This document shows positions 31,683 through 39,419 of a DNA stretch of 64,000 nucleotides, one piece after another. The number at the start of each line of letters is the position of its first letter. Within the stretch, counting starts at the first letter, position 1. The notes beneath the pieces are model-generated. The model did no database searches. It had not been told where the DNA came from and worked only from the letters and a program-made list of their open reading frames with translations. Position numbers and translations under genes: made by a program. The DNA comes from a virus. The stretch spans positions 1 through 64,000 of the IMG/VR virus record IMGVR_UViG_3300021090_000016; one strand, given 5' to 3'.

Positions 31683-32400
31683 GCTTCCCTCGCTTTCTTA
31701 CATTGGGCGCAGCCTTCTTCTTTGGTGGGCGAAGTTCCCAGAGCATGTGCCGAAGGCGCTTGTTGAGCAACCCCTCGGAAGCAGGGCTTGTGTCTCCGAA
31801 GAGAATCCAACACGCCTCCTTGAGCTTCTCTACGTCAGGTCGATCGTTTGCGACCAGGCCACCAAGGTTTACGATTCCGAACCGAAGGCACGAGCCTACG
31901 TCATACCTGACACCTGTAAGGCTGAGACCGTAATCCATGCGTTCCCAGAACGCTTCGGCGGCTTTCAGCCTCTCCAGCGGACACTTGCCGAAGAGCTTCT
32001 TGGCTGCAATGAAAGCCGCCTTCGTGTGTTCGTTGGCAAACCCTTTGTCTTTCACGACCTGCTCTGCCCATTCCAGGACAAAGCGCCTGAGCACGTCGGT
32101 GGCATCTGCCAGCCAAACGCAGGTCCGATGCGAGGCTGCTGCCTTGTCGGTTCGCAGGTCGATAGTCCCTGAGAGGATCACCCGTTGGATCAGCGTGCCC
32201 TTAATGTACCTCAATGCGTCGATGGGGCGTTTGCTGGCGTGCAGCCCATTGACACATGCCATGATCTTGCCAATCACCCTCATTGTCCTGCCAGGGCGGA
32301 CCTTGTGGCGAGGCACTTCGTTATAGCTCACAGTCATCCCATCGGCGGGCAGCCAGTGCCAGCCGATGTACGTTGTTGCCTTCTTCTTTACCTCACTCAT
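31669..32400 (-). CDS. DUF7666-like phage protein
   Basis: 243 residues. The N-terminal part, TYIGWHWLPADGMTVSYN...GRTMRVIGKIMACVNGLHAS, is a phage domain I associate with DUF7666, a tentative call. A basic C-terminal tail (PPKKKAAPNVRKRGKRVR) follows. Function unknown. It overlaps both neighbours. Confidence 0.6.
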   Translation of the reverse strand: MSEVKKKATTYIGWHWLPADGMTVSYNEVPRHKVRPGRTMRVIGKIMACVNGLHASKRPIDALRYIKGTLIQRVILSGTIDLRTDKAAASHRTCVWLADATDVLRRFVLEWAEQVVKDKGFANEHTKAAFIAAKKLFGKCPLERLKAAEAFWERMDYGLSLTGVRYDVGSCLRFGIVNLGGLVANDRPDVEKLKEACWILFGDTSPASEGLLNKRLRHMLWELRPPKKKAAPNVRKRGKRVRA

Positions 32401-32660
32401 GATTGGTTCTCCTTTCGTGGTTGGTGTCCTAGCGCTGCCATCAGGAAGTGCCCATGCACTCGACCGCTTCTATCAGCAGAGCTGGCAAGGTGTTCAGCCA
32501 TTTTGATGATGTCAGTGGTTGCAAAGCCACAAGGGCATACGGCTCCCCCTTGCAATTCTCGACAATGGCGGAACATGAGATGGCGTGCAAGTTCTCTGAA
32601 TCCATGAAACGCATGGCCACAGATCGGGCAGGTCGCCGTGCCCCTGTCGAGGTTGCTCAT
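32397..32660 (-). CDS. C2H2 zinc-finger protein
   Basis: 87 residues. C11, C14, H27, H32 in CPICGHAFHGFRELARHLMFRH make a C2H2 finger with the same CX2CX12HX4H spacing as the gene at 27381; a second Cys pair (VCPCGF) follows. Likely nucleic-acid binding. Overlaps its neighbours by 4 bases. Confidence 0.7.
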   Translation of the reverse strand: MSNLDRGTATCPICGHAFHGFRELARHLMFRHCRELQGGAVCPCGFATTDIIKMAEHLASSADRSGRVHGHFLMAALGHQPRKENQS

Positions 32661-32917
32661 CTTCTAGCACTCGCTTCAAAGGCTACGAAGACCGGGCTCC
32701 CATCTTCGCGCCGCCACTGGCAATTACGGTAGGAGATCCTCTGGCCTTGGCTCAATGAGCCACCGTTGAGCTTTCTCCACTCGCTCGGGCAAACAATGGT
32801 CCCAGCAGGGAACTCTCGCGCCTCCATCGTCTGGTAGTTCACGACGAACGTGACTGGGATAGCCAGCACGCTCAGGCTTTTCATCTGCCGCCTCTTTCCA
32901 CAGACCGGGCATTTCAT
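32657..32917 (-). CDS. Small protein with N-terminal zinc knuckle
   Basis: 86 residues. N-terminal MKCPVCGKRRQMKS zinc knuckle, then a beta-rich domain (SVLAIPVTFVVNYQTMEARE). Not recognised. Confidence 0.55.
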   Translation of the reverse strand: MKCPVCGKRRQMKSLSVLAIPVTFVVNYQTMEAREFPAGTIVCPSEWRKLNGGSLSQGQRISYRNCQWRREDGSPVFVAFEASARR

Positions 32918-32920
32918 GGC

Positions 32921-33247
32921 TTACCCCACCTTCTTCGCATGGACATAGGGCCAGATCAGGACGCGGATGATCTTCTGTGGCATGGTCGCCATGATCCGGT
33001 GTGCCTCTATCCTCGCATCCCTGCGCGTCTTATAGAGGCGACAGTCGTTCGTCTCAGAGAAGTCAGCGAACGTCACGATGAGGTAGAACATGGAATGCCC
33101 CCTTGGATCAGTGAAACACTCTTTCGGGAACTCCACTGACCCATAGCATGGATGTTCAGTTGTTAAGTTCCCTATCTTGTGAACTGGAAGCCTGTCATCA
33201 ACCAGAACAAACACGGTATTGCAGTATTGACACATTCCTTCCTTCAT
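32921..33247 (-). CDS. Hypothetical Cys-containing protein
   Basis: 108 residues from the ATG at 33247 (GGAG four bases before). A CQYCNTVF pair near the start, a mixed centre (FYLIVTFADFSETND) and a basic C-terminus. Function unknown. Confidence 0.55.
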   Translation of the reverse strand: MKEGMCQYCNTVFVLVDDRLPVHKIGNLTTEHPCYGSVEFPKECFTDPRGHSMFYLIVTFADFSETNDCRLYKTRRDARIEAHRIMATMPQKIIRVLIWPYVHAKKVG

Positions 33248-33260
33248 GGAACTCCACCTT

Positions 33261-33536
33261 TCATGTGTGGATAGACTCCAGCATCGCCAGCAAGTCCCTG
33301 GCAATGACCTGGGCGTCCTCGCCCTTCTTGATCCGTTCAGCGACACCCTCGGCGAAGATGGCTCCAATGGGTGGCTCGTTGGCGGCAATTCTCAGTAGAG
33401 TTCCAGCAAGCAAGCAGTCGGGTGAGCCAACAAGCCCTTGCTGTCCTGGGAACCACCACATCTCATCGCGGTACTTTGCATCAGCACAGGAGCGCAGCTC
33501 GGCTGCGCTCCTGTCGTCGATGATTCGTCGGAACAT
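33261..33536 (-). CDS. Small hypothetical protein
   Basis: 91 residues from the ATG at 33536 (GGGGG before it; an earlier ATG at 33554 has no site). Centre includes DEMWWFPGQQGLVGSPDCLLAG. Unknown function. Confidence 0.5.
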   Translation of the reverse strand: MFRRIIDDRSAAELRSCADAKYRDEMWWFPGQQGLVGSPDCLLAGTLLRIAANEPPIGAIFAEGVAERIKKGEDAQVIARDLLAMLESIHT

Positions 33537-33550
33537 GGCGCTACCCCCTA

Positions 33551-33712
33551 TCATGCGGTGAACTGGACGACAGCCCAGCGGAATCTGCCATTGGCAGTAG
33601 AGCGGATCTTGACCTTGTTGACACCGTTCTTGGTCTTCCGGCGATCATGAAGTGGAAGAGAGTGATAGATGGTCTTTGGCATCCTCACGATCTCGGTTGG
33701 CTGAACGCTCAT
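33551..33712 (-). CDS. Small basic protein
   Basis: 53 residues from the ATG at 33712 with GGAGG six bases upstream. MSVQPTEIVRMPKTIYHSLPLHD, then a lysine-rich stretch. Located beside the tRNA-Pro gene. Confidence 0.5.
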   Translation of the reverse strand: MSVQPTEIVRMPKTIYHSLPLHDRRKTKNGVNKVKIRSTANGRFRWAVVQFTA

Positions 33713-33742
33713 GGTGAACCTCCAGGGTAAGAGTGTGTAGAG

Positions 33743-33816
33743 TTGGGGATCAGGGAATCGAACCCTGTTGTCTCGTGCTCCCAAGGCACGCGGCTCAGCC
33801 ATCTGCCACATCCCCA
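33743..33816 (-). tRNA. tRNA-Pro(TGG)
   Basis: 74 nt on the minus strand. Acceptor TGGGGAT/ATCCCCA fully paired, D stem GGC/GCC with GG in the loop, anticodon stem CGTGC/GCACG fully paired, loop CTTGGGA (anticodon TGG), T stem CAGGG/CCCTG with loop TTCGATT. CCA is not encoded. A well-formed tRNA. Confidence 0.92.
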
Positions 33817-33886
33817 AGTGCATCCTCCACCGGAACCCCACCCTCCACCAAAGGGTGGCCCCTCCACCGATTGCCGCACAGTCCAC

Positions 33887-34096
33887 CTAGTCGTAGTAGT
33901 TGCCGCAGAGGTGGGCCTTGCTTACCACGGCACACGTCTTGCCGTCCACCGTGTCGAGGATGGGGACGTTGGGGAAACGTCCCTCCACGATCACAACGGG
34001 GACGTAATGCTTCCGGCAAGCATGGGGCTGGCAGAACTTTCGGACCTCCTCCAGCACATCTGTGGGGATACGGGACACGTCGGCTCTGCTGTACAT
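33887..34096 (-). CDS. Small Cys/His protein
   Basis: 69 residues from the ATG at 34096 (GGAG upstream). CQPHACRKHYVPVVIVEG and a Gly/Cys C-terminus suggest metal binding. Not recognised. Confidence 0.5.
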   Translation of the reverse strand: MYSRADVSRIPTDVLEEVRKFCQPHACRKHYVPVVIVEGRFPNVPILDTVDGKTCAVVSKAHLCGNYYD

Positions 34097-34132
34097 GGCA
34101 ATCTCCTGAAAGGCATCCTCCACCGATCACTT

Positions 34133-34339
34133 TCACAGCTCGTCCAAGAACCTCTCGATGTTGCGGACTCGACCTAGAGCCATATTGATGTTGGGGTCCG
34201 GCCTGTTGTCTAGGCAGAACCTGATCTCGCGTGCTTCGTGACCAAGGTGCTCACGGACCTTGGTAGCCTGACAGGCAATCTGCTGGCGCACGATCTCTTG
34301 CCAGTGCTCTGTAACCTGAATATGTTCTTCCACTGTCAT
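34133..34339 (-). CDS. Small helical protein
   Basis: 68 residues from the ATG at 34339 (AAGGAG upstream). Helical throughout, with Gln/His-rich EHIQVTEHWQEIVRQQ. Function unknown. Confidence 0.5.
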   Translation of the reverse strand: MTVEEHIQVTEHWQEIVRQQIACQATKVREHLGHEAREIRFCLDNRPDPNINMALGRVRNIERFLDEL

Positions 34340-34402
34340 GGCAAGCTCCTTAAAAGCACCACACACCAATCCACACTGGCCCGCCTCGCTGTCGAGGGAG
34401 CG

Positions 34403-34591
34403 CTACGCGGGCAGCTTCTCGCCGGGCTTCATGGGCAGATCCCACTTCAGCCCATAGTCGGCAGCCATCTTGTGGAAGGCGAGTTTCTCCTCGTATGACA
34501 ACTCCCGCAGCTCGGCGGCGAAGACGGCTACCGAGGTGCCCGGACGGAAGCCGAAGAACTCCTTCATGCCAGCGGTGAATGACTTGCTCAT
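34403..34591 (-). CDS. Small hypothetical protein
   Basis: 62 residues from the ATG at 34591 (AGGAG nine bases upstream). KSFTAGMKEFFGFRPG then ELRELSYEEKLAFHKM. Unknown. Confidence 0.5.
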   Translation of the reverse strand: MSKSFTAGMKEFFGFRPGTSVAVFAAELRELSYEEKLAFHKMAADYGLKWDLPMKPGEKLPA

Positions 34592-34658
34592 CTGATGATC
34601 TCCTGTTTGGACCTGTTGGGTACGCAATACAAGCATCCTCCACCGAGGATGGTGTTGA

Positions 34659-34910
34659 CTACGCGGGCAGCTTGGGCAGCTCTTTGCTGCCGACGATGGT
34701 GAGGTTGAGACCGACCTGGACGGAGCAGGGCACCCCGTCCACCTCGACCACGGTCTTTCCGTTGATGTTCCAGCCCAGGGAGCCGGTGGAGAAGTCCCTG
34801 GGCAGAGCCGGCATGACAGTGCCTGCGATCTGTACCGTGAGCGGCTTGGCCTTGCTCAAGAACTGGTGTCGGGACACCGGGCAAATCGTCTTCTTGAAAC
34901 CGTTCGCCAT
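34659..34910 (-). CDS. First gene of the 34.9-to-18.8 kb leftward operon
   Basis: 83 residues from the ATG at 34910 (AAGGGG upstream). Beta-rich (LTVQIAGTVMPALPRDF, GKTVVEVDGVP). It is the first gene after a sigma70-like promoter at 34962-34990 and heads the long leftward operon. Role unknown. Confidence 0.55.
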   Translation of the reverse strand: MANGFKKTICPVSRHQFLSKAKPLTVQIAGTVMPALPRDFSTGSLGWNINGKTVVEVDGVPCSVQVGLNLTIVGSKELPKLPA

Positions 34911-34961
34911 GACAAACCCCTTCGATAGAAGAAACGTGAATCGGTCAATCTGCACACTTCA

Positions 34962-34990
34962 ATTCTACGTCACGTTTCATGTTTCGTCAA
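34962..34990 (-). promoter_or_regulatory. Leftward promoter of the middle operon
   Basis: Minus strand TTGACG, 17-base spacer, TAGAAT (34967-34962), about 50 bases before the start of the 34910 gene. The spacer ends with ACG, giving the same CGTAGAAT seen at the other promoters. Confidence 0.75.
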
Positions 34991-35411
34991 CTCACTTGCA
35001 ATGAATTGTATCGGTGAGGCGCTTCCATCGACACGTTTCTTTCTTTCTGTCGTGTCGCAGAGTGCGGCTGCCTGTATCGCGTGAGGATGCCCCAGGATGC
35101 GTCCGGAGCGCTGCCGTCGACACAAGAGTCGTGTGGCAGCGCATAGCGCCACATGCGGCATCGTAGGAGGATCCGCGCTCCCATCGAAGGGTTTTGGATT
35201 TTGAAAGGGGGGTAAGGGGGGTTTGTATTTGTATTAGGGCTGGGCTGGGCTGGGAGGTGAACACGGCGGACGCACTTGTGTTCGCTTGTGCGTTTGTGTG
35301 CAACACATAACTAAAGAGTTAGGTGGAAGTGAACGCGAGCGCGCTACCATCGTTGGGCTGGGCGCGCTACTATCGCCAGCCGGTCGCGGGTGATTGGCGA
35401 TAGAAACGAAA
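34991..35411. other. Non-coding gap between opposing promoter and terminator
   Basis: About 420 bases with no supported gene. No open frame carries a convincing ribosome site. A GGGGGGTAAGGGGGGTTTG-like G-rich run around 35200 and several GGGCT repeats near 35238 stand out. I see no other signal. Confidence 0.5.
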
Positions 35412-35451
35412 ATACCCCGCGTGGGAGGATGAGTCCTCCCACGCGGGGTAT
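35412..35451 (-). terminator. Strong intrinsic terminator of the 447-aa gene
   Basis: A perfect 18-bp stem (35412-35429 and 35434-35451) with a four-base loop, followed on the minus strand by TTTTCGTTTCT. It is the strongest hairpin in the window and lies 46 bases beyond the stop of the gene at 35498. Confidence 0.9.
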
Positions 35452-35497
35452 AGGTGTTACTGGACGTTGTACCGTTCGGGGTGTCAGCAGCCCACTA

Positions 35498-36841
35498 CTA
35501 GGCGACGGTTGCCAGCTCGGAGCCGTTCCCGACCTTCCATCCGTTGCCGTGGCCAATCGCTGCCCTGTCATGCTCCAGCTGCGCGGCCCGCAGGGCGTCC
35601 TCGCGCTCCTTTGCGACTGCCGCAGACGTTCCTGCGGCATACTCCTTGTCCTGGCGCTCCTGCGCGTGCGACTTGATGAATGCCATGACGGCCTTGCGAA
35701 GCTCGCTCGGGATATCGCGCTCTTCCTTGACCAGCCGGACGATCTCCAGGATAACATCCGTCCAAATGGGATGCCGCTTGATCCCCTCCAGCATCATGCT
35801 TGCGTAGTCACGGGCGCTCGACTTCTTGCCCGTCTCCTCGCAGTAGGTCAACCAGTTCGTCGGCTTGCCTGCTGGCGGATTGCCAGGGGGCACTGTGTCG
35901 TCATCCTCATCATCGTCGGGGCCAGTCTTTACCGTGACCGGCGGGGTAGTGGAGTCCGGCGTCGTCGCGGGCGGATTCTTGCGCTCCGCCGCTTCCGCTT
36001 CCTTGCGCTTGGCATACGCTTCCGGCGCGGTCAAGCGCTCGCATTCGTCCCTGAGGGTATCTAGCGTCACGCGCTCACGGTCGGTCCGGCATGCGCGGCT
36101 GAATAGATCCCGCGCATCGGCGTCCACTGCCGAACCCTTGAGCCGTGCGGTTCCTTCCGTGTCGATCTCTACCAGCCGTTCCGACAGAACGCGGAGGCGC
36201 GAAAAGTCGATGTCCTTCCAGCCCTTGCCGCTTGCCTTGCCGTTCCCCTTGCTCTTGTAGTCGCTCAGCAAGCCGACCGCCAACGTCAACCGCATGAAGA
36301 GATTGACATCGGTGTGGCTCTTCTTGCTCGCCAGCGGCGCGATGCGGTCCTTGCAGATCGACACCGCGAACGCCCGGTCCTTCTCCGACCGGAGCAAGCC
36401 CACGTCCTTCCTCCAAGCGAGAAAGTCGAGCGCGTCCTGCCCAGTCAAGATCCGGGACACCGCGAGAGCGGTGTTGCCCGCATGGTAGTCCTTCGCCAAG
36501 CGAGCCAGGATCTTCTCGCCTTCCTTCTGCTGGCTCTCAGTCATCTCCGCGATAGCCGTTGCTCCGGTCGGGATCTCTCCCTGATCGATGACGGACTGCT
36601 CGCTTGACAGCGTATCCTCATCCTGAGGAGCGTTGATCAGCGCGGCTTCGTCCTCGCTGATCGGCTCATTCCGCTCAACCCTTGCGACCGCGAGCTGCAC
36701 GCACAGCGCGTCAATCTGCGCTCCAAGCGCTTCCGCCTCCTGCGACTTCAGATCGGCAATCGCCCCGAGCTGCACGGTCAGCGCGTCAATCTGTTCCTGT
36801 ACGGGGTTGACAACTTCGCCATTCTCGATAGCTTCAGACAT
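35498..36841 (-). CDS. Hypothetical coiled-coil/acidic protein (447 aa)
   Basis: 447 residues. N-terminal coiled coils (IADLKSQEAEALGAQIDALC), central helical region (SEKDRAFAVSICKDRIAPLA), a Pro/Asp-rich linker near 300-325 and a helical C-terminus ending in a Gly/Asn-rich tail. No domain recognised. Monocistronic: two leader hairpins, AGAGG seven bases before the ATG, and a strong intrinsic terminator. This isolated, well-punctuated arrangement suggests separate control. Confidence 0.6.
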   Translation of the reverse strand: MSEAIENGEVVNPVQEQIDALTVQLGAIADLKSQEAEALGAQIDALCVQLAVARVERNEPISEDEAALINAPQDEDTLSSEQSVIDQGEIPTGATAIAEMTESQQKEGEKILARLAKDYHAGNTALAVSRILTGQDALDFLAWRKDVGLLRSEKDRAFAVSICKDRIAPLASKKSHTDVNLFMRLTLAVGLLSDYKSKGNGKASGKGWKDIDFSRLRVLSERLVEIDTEGTARLKGSAVDADARDLFSRACRTDRERVTLDTLRDECERLTAPEAYAKRKEAEAAERKNPPATTPDSTTPPVTVKTGPDDDEDDDTVPPGNPPAGKPTNWLTYCEETGKKSSARDYASMMLEGIKRHPIWTDVILEIVRLVKEERDIPSELRKAVMAFIKSHAQERQDKEYAAGTSAAVAKEREDALRAAQLEHDRAAIGHGNGWKVGNGSELATVA

Positions 36842-36842
36842 G

Positions 36843-36899
36843 GGTAAACCTCTACATAGGTTTGCCTTCCGGGCAGGGGAGCGTTAACTCTCCTGCCCG
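36843..36899 (-). promoter_or_regulatory. Two leader hairpins before the 447-aa gene
   Basis: The outer hairpin has 12-base arms at 36870-36881 and 36888-36899 (one non-canonical pair, six-base loop). The inner one (about 36843-36865) pairs AAACC with GGTTT and contains the AGAGG ribosome site, so its melting could control translation. A promoter upstream is not clear to me. Confidence 0.5.
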
Positions 36900-37129
36900 A
36901 CTTGCTGCGCTGCCCGGCACATGCCAGACAGACCGCATACCCATGCCATTAGCCACTTAAGGCATTTGGCATGCACACCGAATTGTCAATCCGTTCCCAC
37001 TGCCAGGGACCGGGATACTCGGGTTGACCGCTCTGGGAGCGTAACAGCCGAGTAGTGCATTGCATGCCGCGTTTGGACGGCTCACACCATTGGTGTAACG
37101 GGTTTACGGGTATCCATACCCGCCATCAC
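36900..37129. other. Non-coding gap with palindromes
   Basis: About 230 bases without a gene. ACACCATTGGTGT (37084-37096) and CGGGTATCCATACCCG (37107-37122) are palindromes just past the end of the small gene at 37130 (minus). They may be operators or processing stems; no T tract follows. Confidence 0.5.
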
Positions 37130-37339
37130 CTAGCACCGAACGCTTGCACGGCTCCTGCAGGCGTACACCACGCCGCCAGCCGAGTTGATGATGCGAAACC
37201 TGGCACGCGGGCAGAGCAGCGTGACCGGGTGCGCCAGATCGACGACCGACCGTGCCTCCTTGTCCTCGCCGGGCAGCACAACCGCCCACTGCTCCCAGGT
37301 GTCGCCGTAGTCATACGTTACCTGCACGATGTCGTTCAT
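37130..37339 (-). CDS. Small protein with its own promoter (cassette B)
   Basis: 69 residues from the ATG at 37339 (AGGAG seven bases before). MNDIVQVTYDYGDTWEQWAVVLPG is a compact beta-type start; three cysteines near the end. It follows promoter cassette B. Function unknown. Confidence 0.55.
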   Translation of the reverse strand: MNDIVQVTYDYGDTWEQWAVVLPGEDKEARSVVDLAHPVTLLCPRARFRIINSAGGVVYACRSRASVRC

Positions 37340-37389
37340 GCTGATTCTCCTGAACAAAAGTGAACCGCGCCGGACCTTCCGGCAAGACA

Positions 37390-37435
37390 ATCATGGACCA
37401 CGCGCAGCTGCAAGTCAAGGCAAAATCGTTGCGAC
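37390..37435 (-). promoter_or_regulatory. Promoter cassette B
   Basis: Minus strand: box GTCGCAACGATTTT (37435-37422), three bases, TTGACT (37418-37413), 17 bases, CATGAT (37395-37390). The 14-base box and its spacing are identical to cassette A. It drives the 37130 gene. Confidence 0.6.
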
Positions 37436-37507
37436 CGGCAGCCTGGCGGTAGCCGCGTACAGCCGTTCGAGCAGCATACACTCTCGGATGACCATGATTT
37501 CTCTCCA

Positions 37508-37663
37508 TTACTTGACAGGGAATAGCCGGTTGAAACGTTTGGCGTCAACGTAGTTGTCCTTGCCAACGCAAGCCGCGAGCTGCGGATGCTTGCGGGCAAG
37601 CTCGCAACCCTTGCCCCGGCATACGATGACAGTCACGATTGCGTAGGCTTGCTGGCGGGTCAC
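37508..37663 (-). CDS. Small protein with its own promoter (cassette A)
   Basis: 51 residues from the GTG at 37663 (GGAG five bases upstream). VIVCRGKGCELARKHPQLAACVG, three cysteines, basic. A longer frame exists upstream but has no start with a site. Follows promoter cassette A. Function unknown. Confidence 0.5.
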   Translation of the reverse strand: MTRQQAYAIVTVIVCRGKGCELARKHPQLAACVGKDNYVDAKRFNRLFPVK

Positions 37664-37711
37664 TCTGGCTCCTGAACAATTTTTCAGCAGGGGCATTCTG
37701 GGAACCAGGCA

Positions 37712-37757
37712 ATGGTAGTTCACGCTCAGCTGGTTGTCAACCGAAAATCGTTGCGAC
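37712..37757 (-). promoter_or_regulatory. Promoter cassette A
   Basis: Minus strand: box GTCGCAACGATTTT (37757-37744), three bases, TTGACA (37740-37735), 17 bases, TACCAT (37717-37712). The spacer shares CAGCTG and GCGTG with cassette B. It drives the 37508 gene. Confidence 0.6.
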
Positions 37758-38811
37758 AGGCAAAATAGCCGAAACCTCATTATTGATCGGCACTTACGCC
37801 GAATCTCCTCCCGCGCTTGTCCGGTTCCAATACGTATTGGAAGGAGACAACTGCCTGGCAAAATACTGTACAACAGTTCATGCGCCCAGCCCCTCGCCAG
37901 CAAGAGACAGTACCCCGGCAGGAACAAGAGGATGTATGACTGCCAGTATGGTAGCATGCGTGGACCGGAATGACCGGAGAGACCGGAAGGATGAGGTGAC
38001 TGGGCGGACCGAGGGGACCGAGGGGACCGAAGGTAAGCTGAAACATGCTAATCCTCATCTACTTACTGAACATTCACCCTTCCCCTGTCACTGCTGTGTA
38101 GTGTGCTGTGTAGCGGAGCCGTGTGCCTGGTTGGAGGATCACGCGGGCGCGGCAGATGATTGTCGAGACGCGCGGTGCGAACGGGGAGCGCGGGCAGCGG
38201 CGCACGCAGCGTATCGCAGACCCGGGCCCGACCCCCCAGAGGACAGACGGTATAGGTAAGCTTCCCCTGCCATGGTTTTTCACCTTTTGGCAACTGGTGG
38301 GGCATTGGGCAGGAGGCAGGCAATGTCCATGGATTGGTCTATGTGCTGAACGGAGAGTGGGTAGGGTTGAGAGGACATGGAGATCAGGAAGGATAGACAG
38401 GATAGTGAGTCAGCGCGCAACGACAGCTGGGGCAGTGTTCGAACAGTTACGGAGTCACTGTTCGAACAACTCCGGCTCGCGGGATCGATGCCATCAGTTG
38501 CGCGAGCTTTCGGATACCTCTTCCCTCGCCTGGGCAAGCGTCTCCAGTCCCAGGGTCGTTGGGCAAGTTTGGTTGCTGCACCTTTATCGCCTCGGCGGTC
38601 GGTAGTGCAGCCGTTGAACCGTGTGCCCAGTCGAGGGGCTATGGATCGAAAGTGGGCTGTTCGGGAATCGAACCCTCAATGCATGCCATCCCAGGTCGCC
38701 GGCCTTGTACACGGGGTTGAACCGCTGTGGGATGGGTCACTCCTCGGCGGGCCATTGCTGGGCACCGCCGCAGCCCAGCTTGAACTGTCAAGGATTACTT
38801 GACAGTTGCGA
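37758..38811. other. About 1 kb without a supported gene
   Basis: Frames are present but none has a good ribosome site plus a sensible protein. Visible elements: short GACCG/GAGGG tandem repeats near 37975-38030, the palindrome pair at 38436-38468, and a minus-strand T-arm-like piece near 38657. Possibly a regulatory or replication region. Confidence 0.5.
38436..38468. promoter_or_regulatory. Two identical palindromes TGTTCGAACA
   Basis: TGTTCGAACA at 38436-38445 and again at 38459-38468, centre to centre 23 bp. Each is a perfect palindrome. Two such half-operator-like sites about two helical turns apart suggest cooperative binding of a dimeric regulator. The regulator is not identified. Confidence 0.5.
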
Positions 38812-39114
38812 TCACTCTAGTCTGAACAGAAGATCGACCAACCACCATGCGATCACGGTTATAAGTGCAGCGGTCGAGACAGCGCCAACACCCATCAAGG
38901 CCAGGTCCATGACGGACGACTTGGGATGGAACTGGTGATCGCCGCACCAGTCATCGGGCTCGGTCACTGGCCAGACCGCACAGTCCCTGTCCTCTGGGTC
39001 GATGTCATCGTCTACCTGCTTCATGACGAGCCGAGGCGATTTGGCTCTGCAGAGCCCGCCGGATGATCCGAATTCCTCGTTCCAAAACCTGCAATTCTCA
39101 CACTTCGGTTCCAC
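38812..39114 (-). CDS. Zinc-ribbon protein with C-terminal membrane helix
   Basis: 100 residues, GTG start (GGAGGGGAGAAC before it). CENCRFWNEEFG...LCRAKSPR and WPVTEPDDWCGDH form a known small phage metal-binding pattern. The last 30 residues (ALMGVGAVSTAALITVIAWW) are a probable membrane helix. Possibly a membrane-tethered regulator. Second gene of the operon from the promoter at 39334. Confidence 0.65.
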   Translation of the reverse strand: MEPKCENCRFWNEEFGSSGGLCRAKSPRLVMKQVDDDIDPEDRDCAVWPVTEPDDWCGDHQFHPKSSVMDLALMGVGAVSTAALITVIAWWLVDLLFRLE

Positions 39115-39129
39115 GTTCTCCCCTCCATT

Positions 39130-39318
39130 TCAGCAGTCGTCGCGCGACCTGCCGTTGTACTTCCTGTCGGAGCGCCCAGGCTTGTTGCTGGCTTTTCCAA
39201 TCCAATCGACAAACCTTGGCTTGCGTTTGCCGGGAGCACAGTCAGCGCAAAGACCAGTGCTCGGGTCGATCACCCGAAGGCAAGTACAGCGTAAACAGCG
39301 GTCTTTTCTCTCATCCAT
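39130..39318 (-). CDS. Small basic Cys-rich protein
   Basis: 62 residues from the ATG at 39318 (AGAGG five bases upstream). CLRCTCLRVIDPSTGLCADC carries two metal-binding Cys pairs; the rest is basic. First gene after the minus-strand promoter at 39334-39361. Function unknown. Confidence 0.55.
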   Translation of the reverse strand: MDERKDRCLRCTCLRVIDPSTGLCADCAPGKRKPRFVDWIGKASNKPGRSDRKYNGRSRDDC

Positions 39319-39333
39319 CGCATCCTCTGGCTC

Positions 39334-39361
39334 ATTCTACGCGCCATTCGTCACAAGTCAA
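39334..39361 (-). promoter_or_regulatory. Minus-strand promoter before the Cys-rich gene
   Basis: TTGACT (39361-39356), 16 bases, TAGAAT (39339-39334), with CGTAG overlapping the -10. It lies back to back with the late promoter at 39420. Confidence 0.7.
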
Positions 39362-39419
39362 CCTCTAGACCGTCACGTGTGACAAAAAAGAAATAGTAGG
39401 TAATTTGTGTTTTCTGCAC

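Noticed and set aside
36940-36985. TTGACA-like promoter before the 447-aa gene
   Set aside because: The -35 is good but no -10 sits at a normal distance, so I left the promoter unassigned.
37969-38030. Short GACCG/GAGGG tandem repeats
   Set aside because: Repeat units are few and imperfect. Not a CRISPR or iteron array by any criterion I can apply.
38645-38740. Minus-strand tRNA-like T loop (GGTTCGATTCC)
   Set aside because: Only three T-stem pairs, and no acceptor or anticodon stem forms. Treated as chance similarity.
38377-38802. Plus-strand frame of 141 codons with GAGAGG near its start
   Set aside because: Composition and codon choice look random, the site is too close to the ATG, and no recognisable domain is present.
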